From a virus, in the IMG/VR virus record IMGVR_UViG_3300009506_000142, positions 1 through 29,121 of that record: DNA of 29,121 nucleotides; one strand, given 5' to 3'. The translations under genes were made by a program, and so were the position numbers. The notes beneath the pieces are model-generated. The model saw nothing but the letters and a program-made list of their open reading frames with translations. It was not told the DNA's origin and made no database searches. The first letter of the stretch is position 1; each line of letters starts with the position of its first letter. Below are positions 9,249-17,616 of the stretch, one piece after another.

Positions 9249-10613
9249 CTAGACCTCCGCCGTGTACCAAGCGTCGTTAGAACCTGCCAACGCGCTGGAA
9301 TTGTAGAAGTAGATCTTCCCGCTATTCGCGACATATCTAGCACCCAGGACACATCCCTTTACATTGGAAGGTGGGAAAACATCCCAGGTGGCGTGGATTG
9401 CCTGGATGGGTAGATATGTCACTCCCGTGTCAACGATGGTCACGCTCTTTGCCGCCGTGAAGGTGGTCCTTCCGTTGTTGGGGATGTCCATCACCATGTT
9501 CCCCGAGAAGGTTCCTCGCGAGTTGGAACCACCCCAGTACCGCAGTGGCTTTGCCTGTCCACGGCAGTAGTTTCCCAGGACCGTGAAATCGTTGACGAAT
9601 GCCCCGACTCCAATTCCAACGCTGACACCGTTAGCGCCAGTGACCGTGTTGCCGACAACCGAAATTCCCTCGGCCGGAGATCCCTGATCCCCGGCTAGGT
9701 TAACCCCGACGTATCCATCGGGATAGGTGGTCGTGTCGTATCCGAACCTGCGGACCGTGTTGTAGGCCACCCTCCCGAAGCTGGATTCCTGGACGAAGAT
9801 CCCTCCCCAGGAAATATCCTGAACGGTGTTCCCGATGATGTTGAAGTTCTTGCTGTTCCCGGTTACATGGATCCCACGACCAGAGTAGTTGTCCGGATCC
9901 GCAGAACTGTTGTACTGACTGATGAAATTCTGAGAGATGTTGAAATCATCACACGAGTCATCACAACGAATCCCGTGAGACTTGTGGTATCGGATCCAAT
10001 TACGCTTGATGGAGAAGTGCTTACACCCCTCCATGAGCATACCGTGGCTCTTGACACCCGTTGTCGATGAATCCCCGACCCAGACATTGGTGATCTCAAA
10101 GTCGTCACAGTTCCGGCAGTGGATTCCGTGGCCCGAGTTCATGTTGGCCCGGTTCCCGTTAATCATAAGGTTCATGATTCTGAAACGGAAACACCCGTCA
10201 ACGACGATTGCGGTGTCGTCCGAATTGTTCGCCATTTTGATGACCGAACTGTGTCCGGAGCCCACGATGTAGATACGGCTTCGGTTCCCACGAATCTTGA
10301 TGCCACGACTTAGGTTCACCGTGGTATTCCTGGGAAGAACGATTACGCCACCGTTCTCGATGGAGTTGATGGCATTCTCGAAGCCATTTTCGTCCGTGCC
10401 GAATTCCTCCATGTTCAAGATCCCGAACATTTCGCGAACACGGAGAAGCCGGTTCCCGGCCAGATCAATGTCCCCCTGCATGATCAGGGGGAAGAAGAAG
10501 TCGTTCCCAGCGAGGGATCCGAACTTCCCGGCCAGGGTGGAATAGATCGTGTTCAGGTCCGAGGCCGTGGGGCGCTCCTTCAGACTGAACTTCTTGATTG
10601 TCGGAGCTGACAT
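9249..10613 (-). CDS. Tailspike 1, parallel beta-helix (454 aa)
   Basis: The 454 residues contain many parallel beta-helix coils: FRFRIMNLMINGN, FEITNVWVG, FSIKRNWIRYHKSHGIR, FNISQNFISQYN, FNIIGNTVQDISWGGI and ISVVGNTVTG. Each repeats the pattern of small hydrophobic strands and N/G turns of PbH1/pectate-lyase-like spikes. The N-terminal about 45 residues precede the helix and include KFGSLAGND (30-38), also found in modified form in tailspike 2, so they probably dock the trimer to the tail. The C-terminal about 80 residues may be a separate cap or trimerisation domain. The start overlaps the nozzle gene stop (TAATG) and has GAGGG upstream. Its likely task is recognising or depolymerising host surface glycans. 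The catalytic site is not identifiable here. Confidence 0.85.
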   Translation of the reverse strand: MSAPTIKKFSLKERPTASDLNTIYSTLAGKFGSLAGNDFFFPLIMQGDIDLAGNRLLRVREMFGILNMEEFGTDENGFENAINSIENGGVIVLPRNTTVNLSRGIKIRGNRSRIYIVGSGHSSVIKMANNSDDTAIVVDGCFRFRIMNLMINGNRANMNSGHGIHCRNCDDFEITNVWVGDSSTTGVKSHGMLMEGCKHFSIKRNWIRYHKSHGIRCDDSCDDFNISQNFISQYNSSADPDNYSGRGIHVTGNSKNFNIIGNTVQDISWGGIFVQESSFGRVAYNTVRRFGYDTTTYPDGYVGVNLAGDQGSPAEGISVVGNTVTGANGVSVGIGVGAFVNDFTVLGNYCRGQAKPLRYWGGSNSRGTFSGNMVMDIPNNGRTTFTAAKSVTIVDTGVTYLPIQAIHATWDVFPPSNVKGCVLGARYVANSGKIYFYNSSALAGSNDAWYTAEV

Positions 10614-12682
10614 TAGTTGTCCCTCGTACTCGGAGAGTAGTCCGTGTCGTGGAAGCTAACCGCAGCATCCGCTTCCAGATAGGCCAGCCTTCCGGTATTG
10701 CTGTCCTCGATGCGCATCCGGAATGTGTGGCCCGAGCCGCGAGGCCGGAAGGAAGTGGTCGCTGTCGTATCGTCGTCCCCCAGAGCGTTCCCGGGCCAGT
10801 TGTCTCCCAGGGCGTAGCCGTTCCCGAATGCCTTCTCACGATTTGGATTCAGAGAGATCGTATCGTTGTCCTCGTCTCCACCATCCCAGGAATACTTCAC
10901 TGTTGCATCCATGTTCCCTGGTGAGTTGATGTAGAACTGGATTCTGTCGATGGACTTCTTTCTGAATCGGATCTCCGGTGACTCGACGAACAAATCTCCT
11001 GGTTCAATCTTCGTCGTGATTGCCGTAGATGTTCCGAAATCGGTGTTCGTGATCGAGGAGACATCAATGGTCTGATCCCAGTCGGTTTGGTCATCGAAGT
11101 TCAGGACCGCCAGCTTACCAAGGTCATTGTCCGTATCAGTGACCAGATAGATGTATACGCTGTCGGACTCCAGGCCACGACGAGGGCCGATGCTGATCGA
11201 CGAGAAGCTCCCGACATCCCAGATTTGCCACTGCTTCGACACCACCGAGAAGGCAAGAAGCTTGTTCATGTATCTGGATTCCTTGGTGGGAATTCCAAGC
11301 ATGTACAGGCCAAGCCTCGGGATGTAGACGGACTGGGCGTGCTGGGTCCTCTCGTGGTTGATCTCCTCCCACAAGTCCGCGATCGGGAAGGTGAGGTAAG
11401 ACTCCTTCACGTCCCCGTACTCCTGGGTGGTACGCAGGCTATGGACACCCTTCTCGGACATCCAAAGGATGTCGTTTCCCACCTGCTGGATGGACCTGTG
11501 AGAAGCGCAACCGATTGTTCTGCTCACTGTCTGACGACTGAACGGAAGGGCAAAGTCCGACGATAGATCGTTAAAGATCGCTCCGGAAATCCGGTGGGTG
11601 CTGTTGCTCTTGAACACGATGAGGTCCCCGAAGAACGACCGCGCCATGCCCGTAACGGCGTCCTGGTCGTCCGCACTCACCGGAACGGCAACAGCACCCG
11701 CAACCCGGATGTTTTCCGTGTCCCAGTCGTATGGATCGGCAAAACCGAATTCATCCAGACCACATCCCACGATCAAATGGGGGCTCTCCTGGAGCCCACC
11801 AATCCAGATCCGATTCTGGTGGACCGAGAAGAAGGAGCCCCGGGGAGAGGCCTGGAGAGTGCCCATGGACTGGTATCCCCCGGTCCAGACCCGAATTGGA
11901 TAGAGATTCGAGTCGTCGGTCTGGAGCATGATCTTTCCGAACTGAATGAAGTCGGGATTGCACAAGGGAGACCAGATTCTCTCGCTGCTGGAATTCATGG
12001 ATCCTAGCCAGAGCCTCTTGTGCCGGGGGCTCAGTCTGGATCTCCCAGCAGTGAACCGAACGTTGGCACCAGACGCTTGACCAGTAAGCCTGAGAGATCC
12101 ATCTAGATCAGCTACGGAATCCCCGGAAACCCCACGAAGAATGATGCTCCCGACTGGAGTCGTGTAGTCTAGATTGTCGGCAACCACCTCGTAGTAGCCA
12201 CGCAAAGTTCCATCGCTACCCGTGGTCCCCCCCTCACGAACAGCCACCGGTTCGGAGAAGATGAACTCCACTCCTGCGGCAGAGTACACATTTGTTGGAG
12301 AATCCACGAATAGGCGAACGCCATCTTCCCCCGATGTGGCGGGAAGTGAGCTGAAGCTGAATTCCTTGTCTGACAAGAGGAATGAGGATGGTTCCCGATA
12401 CGTCGAGGAGCTGGAGTGATCCAGTGGATCCAGGACTCCGATCAAGCTGGACAAGATCTTCGATGTCCTAGACTGGTATCGGTAGTTGAACATCCCGGTC
12501 ATCACCCCGGCCACTACATTGTCGCCGATCTTGTGAAGGGCCGGGCGACGGCGGAGACGCTGGCGCTCGTCCACCCACAAGTTGGACGTACGCCGGGTCT
12601 GGGCTGCCGCTCCCGTATAGAATGGGTGGGCAGCTAGTGCCTGGGTCGTCCGGAGTGGGATGGGAACTACTGCATCAGCCAT
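10613..12682 (-). CDS. Tail hub/nozzle protein, P22 gp10 / T7 gp12-like (689 aa)
   Basis: The 689-residue protein is nearly all beta-strand. The N-terminus has an Arg-rich element (NLWVDERQRLRRRPAL, about 34-49) that resembles the start of DNA-stabilisation/tail-nozzle proteins. Blade-like repeats follow: NRIWIGG, MARSFFGDLIVFKSNSTHRISG, GNDILWMSEKGVHSL and VYIPRLGLYMLGIP, typical of the beta-propeller hub that closes the portal channel in podoviruses. Its position directly after the adaptor and before the tailspikes is exactly that of the P22 and T7 nozzle genes. It overlaps the adaptor gene by 8 bp, and its SD is weak (GAG), consistent with coupled translation. The role in retaining packaged DNA and connecting spikes is known for the family; membership is inferred from order plus repeat style. 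Confidence 0.8.
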   Translation of the reverse strand: MADAVVPIPLRTTQALAAHPFYTGAAAQTRRTSNLWVDERQRLRRRPALHKIGDNVVAGVMTGMFNYRYQSRTSKILSSLIGVLDPLDHSSSSTYREPSSFLLSDKEFSFSSLPATSGEDGVRLFVDSPTNVYSAAGVEFIFSEPVAVREGGTTGSDGTLRGYYEVVADNLDYTTPVGSIILRGVSGDSVADLDGSLRLTGQASGANVRFTAGRSRLSPRHKRLWLGSMNSSSERIWSPLCNPDFIQFGKIMLQTDDSNLYPIRVWTGGYQSMGTLQASPRGSFFSVHQNRIWIGGLQESPHLIVGCGLDEFGFADPYDWDTENIRVAGAVAVPVSADDQDAVTGMARSFFGDLIVFKSNSTHRISGAIFNDLSSDFALPFSRQTVSRTIGCASHRSIQQVGNDILWMSEKGVHSLRTTQEYGDVKESYLTFPIADLWEEINHERTQHAQSVYIPRLGLYMLGIPTKESRYMNKLLAFSVVSKQWQIWDVGSFSSISIGPRRGLESDSVYIYLVTDTDNDLGKLAVLNFDDQTDWDQTIDVSSITNTDFGTSTAITTKIEPGDLFVESPEIRFRKKSIDRIQFYINSPGNMDATVKYSWDGGDEDNDTISLNPNREKAFGNGYALGDNWPGNALGDDDTTATTSFRPRGSGHTFRMRIEDSNTGRLAYLEADAAVSFHDTDYSPSTRDN

Positions 12683-13610
12683 CGTATGCCGTCTCGTAGT
12701 GCTCCCGGGCCGTGTACGGATTCAGGTAAACCGCACCATTCCCGGAGATGTCTCTCTTCTGCTGCTGGCCAACAACCCGCTCGAACTCTGCTAGCTCGAA
12801 CTGAGCCTGATTCATATCCATCTTGATGTATCGGTAGACGTAGTAACGAGCCCGGAACAGCAGGGCCATCTCGTACTCGGCTAGGTAGCCGGAGTGATCA
12901 CTGTCTACTTCCATCTGGGTGACCACGCCTTCGTACCGGAAGGGGTAGCGGCGCACCTTATCTGGGACAGGATCGAACTCGACGTAGTACCTGGGATCCC
13001 CTTCCTCCATCTTCTTCGAGTAGATGGTGAATCTAATGGGAACACCAGTATTATAGGTACCACCGTTTCTATCAAATTTGATGAGGTCGTAGTCTTCGGG
13101 GGACTTGTACTGGACCTTCCCGGCACCGAAGAAGTCCGTCAGGGTGATCGGCCGCTTGAATCCCGTGGGAAGCAGGTACCGATCCTGGGCGATCTTCCCA
13201 ACCAGACCAGATGCCGTCTCGCCCCGGTAAGTGATCTCGTTTCCAGCAAGATCCCCAAGCGTGAAGGTGAATCCGGTTGGTACGGTGCGAACCCGGTAAA
13301 CCTCGGAGTCCCGGGTGACGTGGAAGATCCGTCCGATCCAGGAGGAATCGGTGGCGGTAGTCGTCGCCACGGTCGCATTCCCCTCCGTAACGGCGACGCC
13401 TTCTACGGACGTCTCCTCTACCGTGGAGATGGTGCCGTGATATTGGAGGGGAGCGTTGGGCACCGCACGGGACACATCAAGCTGCGCGTCCCGAACGAAA
13501 CCCTTGATAAGGGCCATGTCGGAATCGTCCTGGACTCCATCCAGGGTATCTACGACACGGCCGACTCCAGTGGTCGAAACAACACGATTGACAAGTTCAA
13601 GATACGTCAT
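12675..13610 (-). CDS. Head-to-tail adaptor / neck protein (311 aa)
   Basis: The N-terminus MTYLELVNRVVSTTG and the following helices (MALIKGFVRDAQLDVSRAV, about 33-51) look like podovirus adaptor proteins that bind under the portal (P22 gp4 / T7 gp11 class). A beta-rich middle (about 55-215) is followed by a C-terminal helical part with LAEYEMALLFRARYYVYRYIK (about 243-263) and FELAEFERVVGQQQKRD. The helix/beta insertion/helix plan and about 300-residue length suit the class. It overlaps the glycosyltransferase stop by 14 bp and has GGAGG 9-10 nt before its ATG. Its role would be ringing the portal exit and seating the nozzle. The assignment rests on order and the N-terminal pattern. Confidence 0.75.
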   Translation of the reverse strand: MTYLELVNRVVSTTGVGRVVDTLDGVQDDSDMALIKGFVRDAQLDVSRAVPNAPLQYHGTISTVEETSVEGVAVTEGNATVATTTATDSSWIGRIFHVTRDSEVYRVRTVPTGFTFTLGDLAGNEITYRGETASGLVGKIAQDRYLLPTGFKRPITLTDFFGAGKVQYKSPEDYDLIKFDRNGGTYNTGVPIRFTIYSKKMEEGDPRYYVEFDPVPDKVRRYPFRYEGVVTQMEVDSDHSGYLAEYEMALLFRARYYVYRYIKMDMNQAQFELAEFERVVGQQQKRDISGNGAVYLNPYTAREHYETAYDG

Positions 13611-14550
13611 GGGCCAGGGCCTCCAGGATTTCCTCTCCTGTGCGCTCCTTGGCTTGGCCAGCAGAACGATCTACGTCTGCGTGATCATCGGACTGATCCC
13701 GGGCGTCGGTCATATTCGGCATGTCATCGGGCATGGAGAAAATGCGCTGCTTCTGGACGTCGAAGTGGTGACACTGGATGGATCCATCCACCGTGGTTCG
13801 ATACCCAGTCTCCTCCCGAAGGCGACTCACGAATCCGATGTCGTGGCCAACCACGCTCTGAACTGATCCGCTTTCGTTACTCTTCCGGATGTCAGTCCAC
13901 CATGGACTCTCCATCCTGCGGATCGCGGCCATCCGAACCAACATACAGCCGGCACCACAGGCGTAGATGTCCTCCGGAGGAGCTTCGGGATTCGTGTCGA
14001 ATCCCCAGTAGGCACCTACCGATCCATCCTTGTACAGGATCGGCTCCGGAGGATCGGCCCTCGTCCAGACAACTCCGGTAACTAGGCCGATGTCTGGGTA
14101 CTTGCTCATGTGGGCCAGCATCCGATAGAGCGTGTTCGACGGAACGAGCACGTCGTCGTCCCAGTAGAAGACGAAGTTGACTCCCAGGGCCATGGCCTCC
14201 TTGGTCATGGCTTCCCGGAGCACCGCCGATAGATCGTTCTTCTTGACCAGCCACGTAACGGAGACGTTCAACGGCTGGGCTAGCTGCATCTGGTTAACCA
14301 TCAATTCGATAGGGACGAGACCCGGCTGCCGATATTCCCCCACGATGGATCTCTCGCCGTGTTCATCGACATGGATATGCTGCTCCTCCTTGTCGCCGAT
14401 CGGCATGATGACCGCGAGGTGTGGGGCGTTAGCACGATTCTTGATCTGTGAACGGTGTTTGGCGACATAGCCATCCGCTACCTCGCGAACCGATCCGTTC
14501 TCGTTGATCCTCTTCCAAGGTTCATCGACAGCGCGGGTCTCGTCTACCAT
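13597..14550 (-). CDS. Glycosyltransferase, GT-A fold, GT2-like (317 aa)
   Basis: The GT-A features are visible in order: a first strand HLAVIMPIG (about 44-52), a core with FVFYWDDDVLVP in which D131-D132-D133 supplies the metal-binding DxD, then CGAGCMLVR (198-206), GHDIGF (235-240) as probable acceptor or catalytic region, and CHHF (260-263) near the end where a metal-binding His is expected. It would move a sugar from a nucleotide donor. The sugar and acceptor are unknown. The frame extends upstream to 14790, but that extension is antisense-like Arg/Ser/Pro sequence overlapping the previous gene. ATG 14550 has AGGAG 8 nt upstream and lies 13 bp after that gene's stop, so I start there. 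Lying between capsid-associated and neck genes, it may modify a virion protein. Altering host surface glycans is the alternative. Confidence 0.85.
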   Translation of the reverse strand: MVDETRAVDEPWKRINENGSVREVADGYVAKHRSQIKNRANAPHLAVIMPIGDKEEQHIHVDEHGERSIVGEYRQPGLVPIELMVNQMQLAQPLNVSVTWLVKKNDLSAVLREAMTKEAMALGVNFVFYWDDDVLVPSNTLYRMLAHMSKYPDIGLVTGVVWTRADPPEPILYKDGSVGAYWGFDTNPEAPPEDIYACGAGCMLVRMAAIRRMESPWWTDIRKSNESGSVQSVVGHDIGFVSRLREETGYRTTVDGSIQCHHFDVQKQRIFSMPDDMPNMTDARDQSDDHADVDRSAGQAKERTGEEILEALAHDVS

Positions 14551-14563
14551 CAAGGCTTCTCCT

Positions 14564-15427
14564 TTAGCTACGACCGAAATCGGACACGTAGGACTCTCCA
14601 ACAGAAGCGTACTGCTTTTCCTGGGCGACCCATGCACGGTACAGCGGAAGCACGATAGCGGACGTGGACGACTGCTGGATCGTGAAGGTCGGGGCGAGGG
14701 CCCCGAGGTCCGTGATCGGACCGTTCGTGGACAGGACCAGAGTCCCACTGTAGGTCCCCGATCCGTCCTGGGCGAACCACTGGACTTCATTGATCCCGCA
14801 CTTGAACCCCAGGGAGAATGCTACCCCATCGGCGATGGTGTTTCCAACGGACACCGTATCGTCTGTAGTGGCGTCCTGCACTCTCAGCGTGAATCCAGCA
14901 TCAGTCTGGACCCGGTGGAATCCAACCATGTCCACGTTGGCAGCCGTGCCTCCAGATGCCCCAAGGGGGCCGGCAGCTCCGGGATCCGTAGATACACATA
15001 GCCCGAAGAATGCCCTGGTGTTTGCGGCAACGTTGGTCTCGCCCTGCATGAAGAAGTAGATCGGTCGATCAGCAGCCGGGTGGAAGATGTTGGGGCCAAT
15101 CGCGTTGACCTCATGGCTGCCAGTCGTGGATCCAGTCGTGATGTCGATGGAGCCATCGGTGTTCTTCGTGAACCCGGCGGCGGTATTAGCCGTACCGGAG
15201 CTGCCATCGCCAGCGACCAGTCCGGAGACAACGCTCGTTCCGGTTGCTGAGGCCAAGGTTGCATTGATTGCGAAGTCAGCGCAGTTCCACTCCCACACAT
15301 TCCACATGGAGGAATTGAGGGCGTTGATCGGTACGTGAATGGAGTTGGCGTAGATGGAGTCGGGGAGGCATCTGCGATCCGATCCCAGCACCGGCCAACC
15401 AAGGTGTGTTCCAAACTCTCGTGCCAT
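14564..15427 (-). CDS. Probable capsid-associated structural protein (287 aa)
   Basis: This is a beta-rich protein of unknown exact function encoded directly after the major capsid gene. It has an N-terminal segment with Trp and Cys (about 40-50), a Gly/Ser/Thr/Ala-rich middle (about 58-105) and strands such as RPIYFFMQGE and GTLVLSTNG. The overall look is a jelly-roll or lectin-like virion protein, for example a head fibre, decoration or neck component. No catalytic motif is visible. ATG 15427 follows GGGGGAG at 7 nt. That SD is complementary to an upstream hairpin arm, so its translation may be controlled (see 15435-15470). Context supports a virion role but does not say where it sits. Confidence 0.6.
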   Translation of the reverse strand: MAREFGTHLGWPVLGSDRRCLPDSIYANSIHVPINALNSSMWNVWEWNCADFAINATLASATGTSVVSGLVAGDGSSGTANTAAGFTKNTDGSIDITTGSTTGSHEVNAIGPNIFHPAADRPIYFFMQGETNVAANTRAFFGLCVSTDPGAAGPLGASGGTAANVDMVGFHRVQTDAGFTLRVQDATTDDTVSVGNTIADGVAFSLGFKCGINEVQWFAQDGSGTYSGTLVLSTNGPITDLGALAPTFTIQQSSTSAIVLPLYRAWVAQEKQYASVGESYVSDFGRS

Positions 15428-15434
15428 CTGGTTT

Positions 15435-15470
15435 CTCCCCCAGATTGCGGGGGGAGGTTTCCCTCCCCCC
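15435..15470 (-). promoter_or_regulatory. Hairpin and ribosome-binding site that can pair alternatively, between capsid and next gene
   Basis: Eight bases after the capsid stop the minus strand forms a perfect 9-bp stem (arms 15462-15470 and 15449-15457) with a GAAA loop. No U-run follows, so it is not a standard terminator. The 3' arm contains CTCCCCC, which is also perfectly complementary to the ribosome-binding site GGGGGAG of the next gene (15435-15441), with an 8-nt loop between. The two pairings exclude each other. Seen: both complementarities. Inferred: control of downstream translation or mRNA stability. Confidence 0.55.
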
Positions 15471-15478
15471 TATGTTGC

Positions 15479-16402
15479 CTAGCTGGACCCCGAGGATCCG
15501 TAGGTGCCGATCCAGTCACCGGCCCCGCCGACGAACCGCATCGAACCCTTCCGCAGACCAGCGCCCGTGCGGAAATCCATGTCCGCGCCGAGCGTGATGT
15601 CACGCCGCATCCAACCGGTCAGGTTGTGGGTGCCCTTGTCAGCGATCACGAACCAGGAGTTCGAGTCGGTGATGTACGGGCTCCAGCCCCAGGTAAGACC
15701 CGTGGCGAACGGAGTGCTTCGGATGGAGTTGATGGTGTTGTCGGCCGAGTACGGAACCGAGCGGGTCGAGAGGATCTCGTCCGCACGGAACGAAAGAGCC
15801 GAAGGAACCCAGAGCTTCGCAGCCTGGGTCATGACGGGGATCGCACGATGGTTCGTGGTGTCACCGAAGGAGGTGAGCGCCGTCTCCAGGTTGGCCGGGG
15901 AAAGATCCGCAGCCGCGTAGTTGGAGAAAGTTCCACCATCCACCAGGGAGTGGCTCGCGCTGAAAATCGCAGCAGTATCCCAGGTGGTCTCGGTACCGAT
16001 GTTGGAGAGACCGTTGTTGAGGATGTTCCAGAAGTAGGTCTCCTTGGTGGCCTTCACCGAACGAGCCATGGCTCGGGCCGTCTTGGAGAACACTGCGTCC
16101 TGGTCGTCCTCGATGATCTCCTCGGACATCTCCACGATCATCGTGAACTTCTTGTGGACGTACGACTTGTTGTATCCAGGGAGGAACGCATCGGTGTGGT
16201 ACTGCTCGTTCTCTCCGGTCTCCTTCATCAGACCAAGGCCGACGATCTGGGAGACATCCTCCCGCATCCGGCTAGAGGACATGATGTTGAAGACCTGACT
16301 GAACAACTCAGGGAAGTCCGTATAGTCCTCGAAGAAGATCGTGTCCATATACGGAAGACGTGCGTAAAACTGGTCCTGGAAGTTTGTGCGAAGCATAGCC
16401 AT
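15479..16402 (-). CDS. Major capsid protein, HK97-like fold (307 aa)
   Basis: The 307-residue protein has the order of elements expected of a compact HK97-fold capsid protein. An N-terminal helical arm (about 1-45) comes first. A probable E-loop region (about 60-90) follows, with GYNKSYVHKKFTMIVEMSEE. A long spine helix (about 98-130) contains ARAMARSVKATKETYFWNILN. The P/A-domain part then includes IPVMTQAAKLWVPSALSFRADEIL, followed by WGWSPYITDSNSWFVIAD. It has no protease-like N-terminal extension. The gene sits after scaffold and probable decoration genes, the usual place. ATG 16402 is preceded by GGGGA at about 8 nt; a second ATG two codons on is also possible. It would assemble into the procapsid on the scaffold and become the main head shell. 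Confidence 0.85.
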   Translation of the reverse strand: MAMLRTNFQDQFYARLPYMDTIFFEDYTDFPELFSQVFNIMSSSRMREDVSQIVGLGLMKETGENEQYHTDAFLPGYNKSYVHKKFTMIVEMSEEIIEDDQDAVFSKTARAMARSVKATKETYFWNILNNGLSNIGTETTWDTAAIFSASHSLVDGGTFSNYAAADLSPANLETALTSFGDTTNHRAIPVMTQAAKLWVPSALSFRADEILSTRSVPYSADNTINSIRSTPFATGLTWGWSPYITDSNSWFVIADKGTHNLTGWMRRDITLGADMDFRTGAGLRKGSMRFVGGAGDWIGTYGSSGSS

Positions 16403-16413
16403 GATCTATTCCC

Positions 16414-16929
16414 CTAGGTTACGTTGCCTTCGGACAACTTGATCACGACAACCGCACCGGACTCCGCGCCATCCTTGGGATCCTTTCCAAGGGACACGAT
16501 TTCAAACATTCCAGTAGGGAGACCAGAGACATAGGCGGTGGACTGGTGGGTCGCGGCCCGTCCAACCCCGCCGTGCGAGATCACGTTAACCTTGTCGCCG
16601 ACATTCGCCTGGGTAATCGAGCCAGTCATCATGGCCTCCCAGGTGCATCCGGCGACATCGGTAATCACCTGGATTCCACGGGTCTTTCCGTCAGACGGAG
16701 TAGACGTGAGGTATCCATCCGAGACACCGATGAAGGTGCGCAGATTCGTGAGATCGTTCACGAATGTGGTCTTGTGGGCTGCATAGCCATCGGCCCGGAT
16801 CTGCAAGAGATCGCCCTTGAAGATCTTGGCCGCGTAGGTGGTGCTTACCTGTAGAGTGATGCATCCAGGCATTCCGCCACCCATCTTCCGGGGGTTCATC
16901 AATCCCCGGGGATGCCAAGCCTTGGACAT
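16414..16929 (-). CDS. Probable capsid decoration protein (171 aa)
   Basis: This is a small beta-rich protein of the kind often encoded just upstream of the capsid gene in podophages. After a basic N-terminal tail (MSKAWHPRGLMNPRKMGGG), it has strands ITLQVSTTYAAKIFKGDLLQI (about 24-44) and the turn-rich FIGVSDGYL. Later come GDKVNVISHGG and a final SGAVVVIKL. The pattern of GD/GV turns resembles head-decoration proteins that cap capsomers. Twelve bases separate its TAG from the capsid ATG, and GGAG lies 8-9 nt before its own ATG. The decoration role comes from position and fold style; a head-completion protein is another possibility. Confidence 0.6.
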   Translation of the reverse strand: MSKAWHPRGLMNPRKMGGGMPGCITLQVSTTYAAKIFKGDLLQIRADGYAAHKTTFVNDLTNLRTFIGVSDGYLTSTPSDGKTRGIQVITDVAGCTWEAMMTGSITQANVGDKVNVISHGGVGRAATHQSTAYVSGLPTGMFEIVSLGKDPKDGAESGAVVVIKLSEGNVT

Positions 16930-16953
16930 GGTTAGTTCTCCGAATCGAGTGCC

Positions 16954-17616
16954 TTACTTATCGTCCGAAACCTTCGCACGATAACGAACACCGATCGGAT
17001 CGCTTTCGGAGGAAGTCTGGGAATGGATGCGGTCGAAGTTCTGGACACCTGGGGTGACCTGACCCTCCTGAACCGCCTTCTCCATAGCCTGACTGCGCTG
17101 ATAAATCGCAGCGTTCCTCTGCTCGACTTCGGAGTGGGGTCTCTTGGCGAGGTACGAATCTCCAGAGTAGATCCGGCCATCCTCGCCTTTCCGAAGGTGG
17201 GCTGATGGACAGAGCTTCCGAGCGTCCTCCATGTCCGTGATCGGAACCCAATTCTCCATGGTGACACGCTCGCGTACTGCGTCGTGGCACCACCGATAGG
17301 CCATGGGATCGTTCTTCGGTCTGTCGATCTTCAGCCGATTGGCAGGAGACCATTGTGCTTCGAGTTGCATGGATCCGAGGAATCTTGCTCTCTGCTTGCT
17401 GGCGTACTCCGGATCAATAGCATGGCGGAGGCTTTCCGCCTGCTCCTTCAGCGCCTCGTGAACCTCGATTTCCCTCTCGTCTTCCTCGGTCCTCTTCGAG
17501 AAAATCTTCTCCTCGACTAGATCCTCGGCCTTCTTCGGGAACGAAGCCTTCATGCGCTTGGGCTTTGGCAGTTCAACCTGCCCCTCGCCCTCGTAGGGAT
17601 CTGGGTAGTCAGTCAT
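16954..17616 (-). CDS. Unknown head-region protein (220 aa)
   Basis: I do not recognise a named family. The first 70 residues are highly charged (Lys/Glu-rich, helical). The middle has MAYRWCHDAVRERVTMENWVP (about 104-124) and ARKLCPSAHLRKGEDGRIYSGDSYLAKRP (about 131-159), two Cys and several Trp. The last 45 residues are polar. The ATG overlaps the scaffold TGA by one base (TGATG), implying coupled translation with the scaffold. The context makes an assembly partner, head-completion factor or minor capsid protein likely. There is no enzymatic signature and no signal peptide. Confidence 0.65.
   Translation of the reverse strand: MTDYPDPYEGEGQVELPKPKRMKASFPKKAEDLVEEKIFSKRTEEDEREIEVHEALKEQAESLRHAIDPEYASKQRARFLGSMQLEAQWSPANRLKIDRPKNDPMAYRWCHDAVRERVTMENWVPITDMEDARKLCPSAHLRKGEDGRIYSGDSYLAKRPHSEVEQRNAAIYQRSQAMEKAVQEGQVTPGVQNFDRIHSQTSSESDPIGVRYRAKVSDDK

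Noticed and set aside
7419-10613. Diversity-generating retroelement acting on the tailspikes
   Set aside because: No reverse transcriptase gene and no template/variable repeat pair was seen in the window.
13050-13078. TATAAT on the minus strand within the adaptor gene
   Set aside because: The nearest -35-like hexamer (TTGATA) is only 14 bp away, and the site is inside a coding region without a downstream gap.
12894-14081. 395-codon open frame on the plus strand
   Set aside because: Lies antisense across the adaptor and the glycosyltransferase genes, which have recognisable proteins; its product is Arg/Pro/Ser/Asp-rich without any domain, typical of a GC-rich shadow frame.
14551-14790. 80-codon N-terminal extension of the first glycosyltransferase
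   Set aside because: It overlaps the preceding structural gene in another frame and encodes Arg/Ser/Pro-rich sequence; a strong AGGAG precedes ATG 14550.
15335-16417. 360-codon open frame on the plus strand
   Set aside because: Complement of the capsid gene and the start of its neighbour; low-complexity Arg/Gly/Val product and no ribosome binding site.
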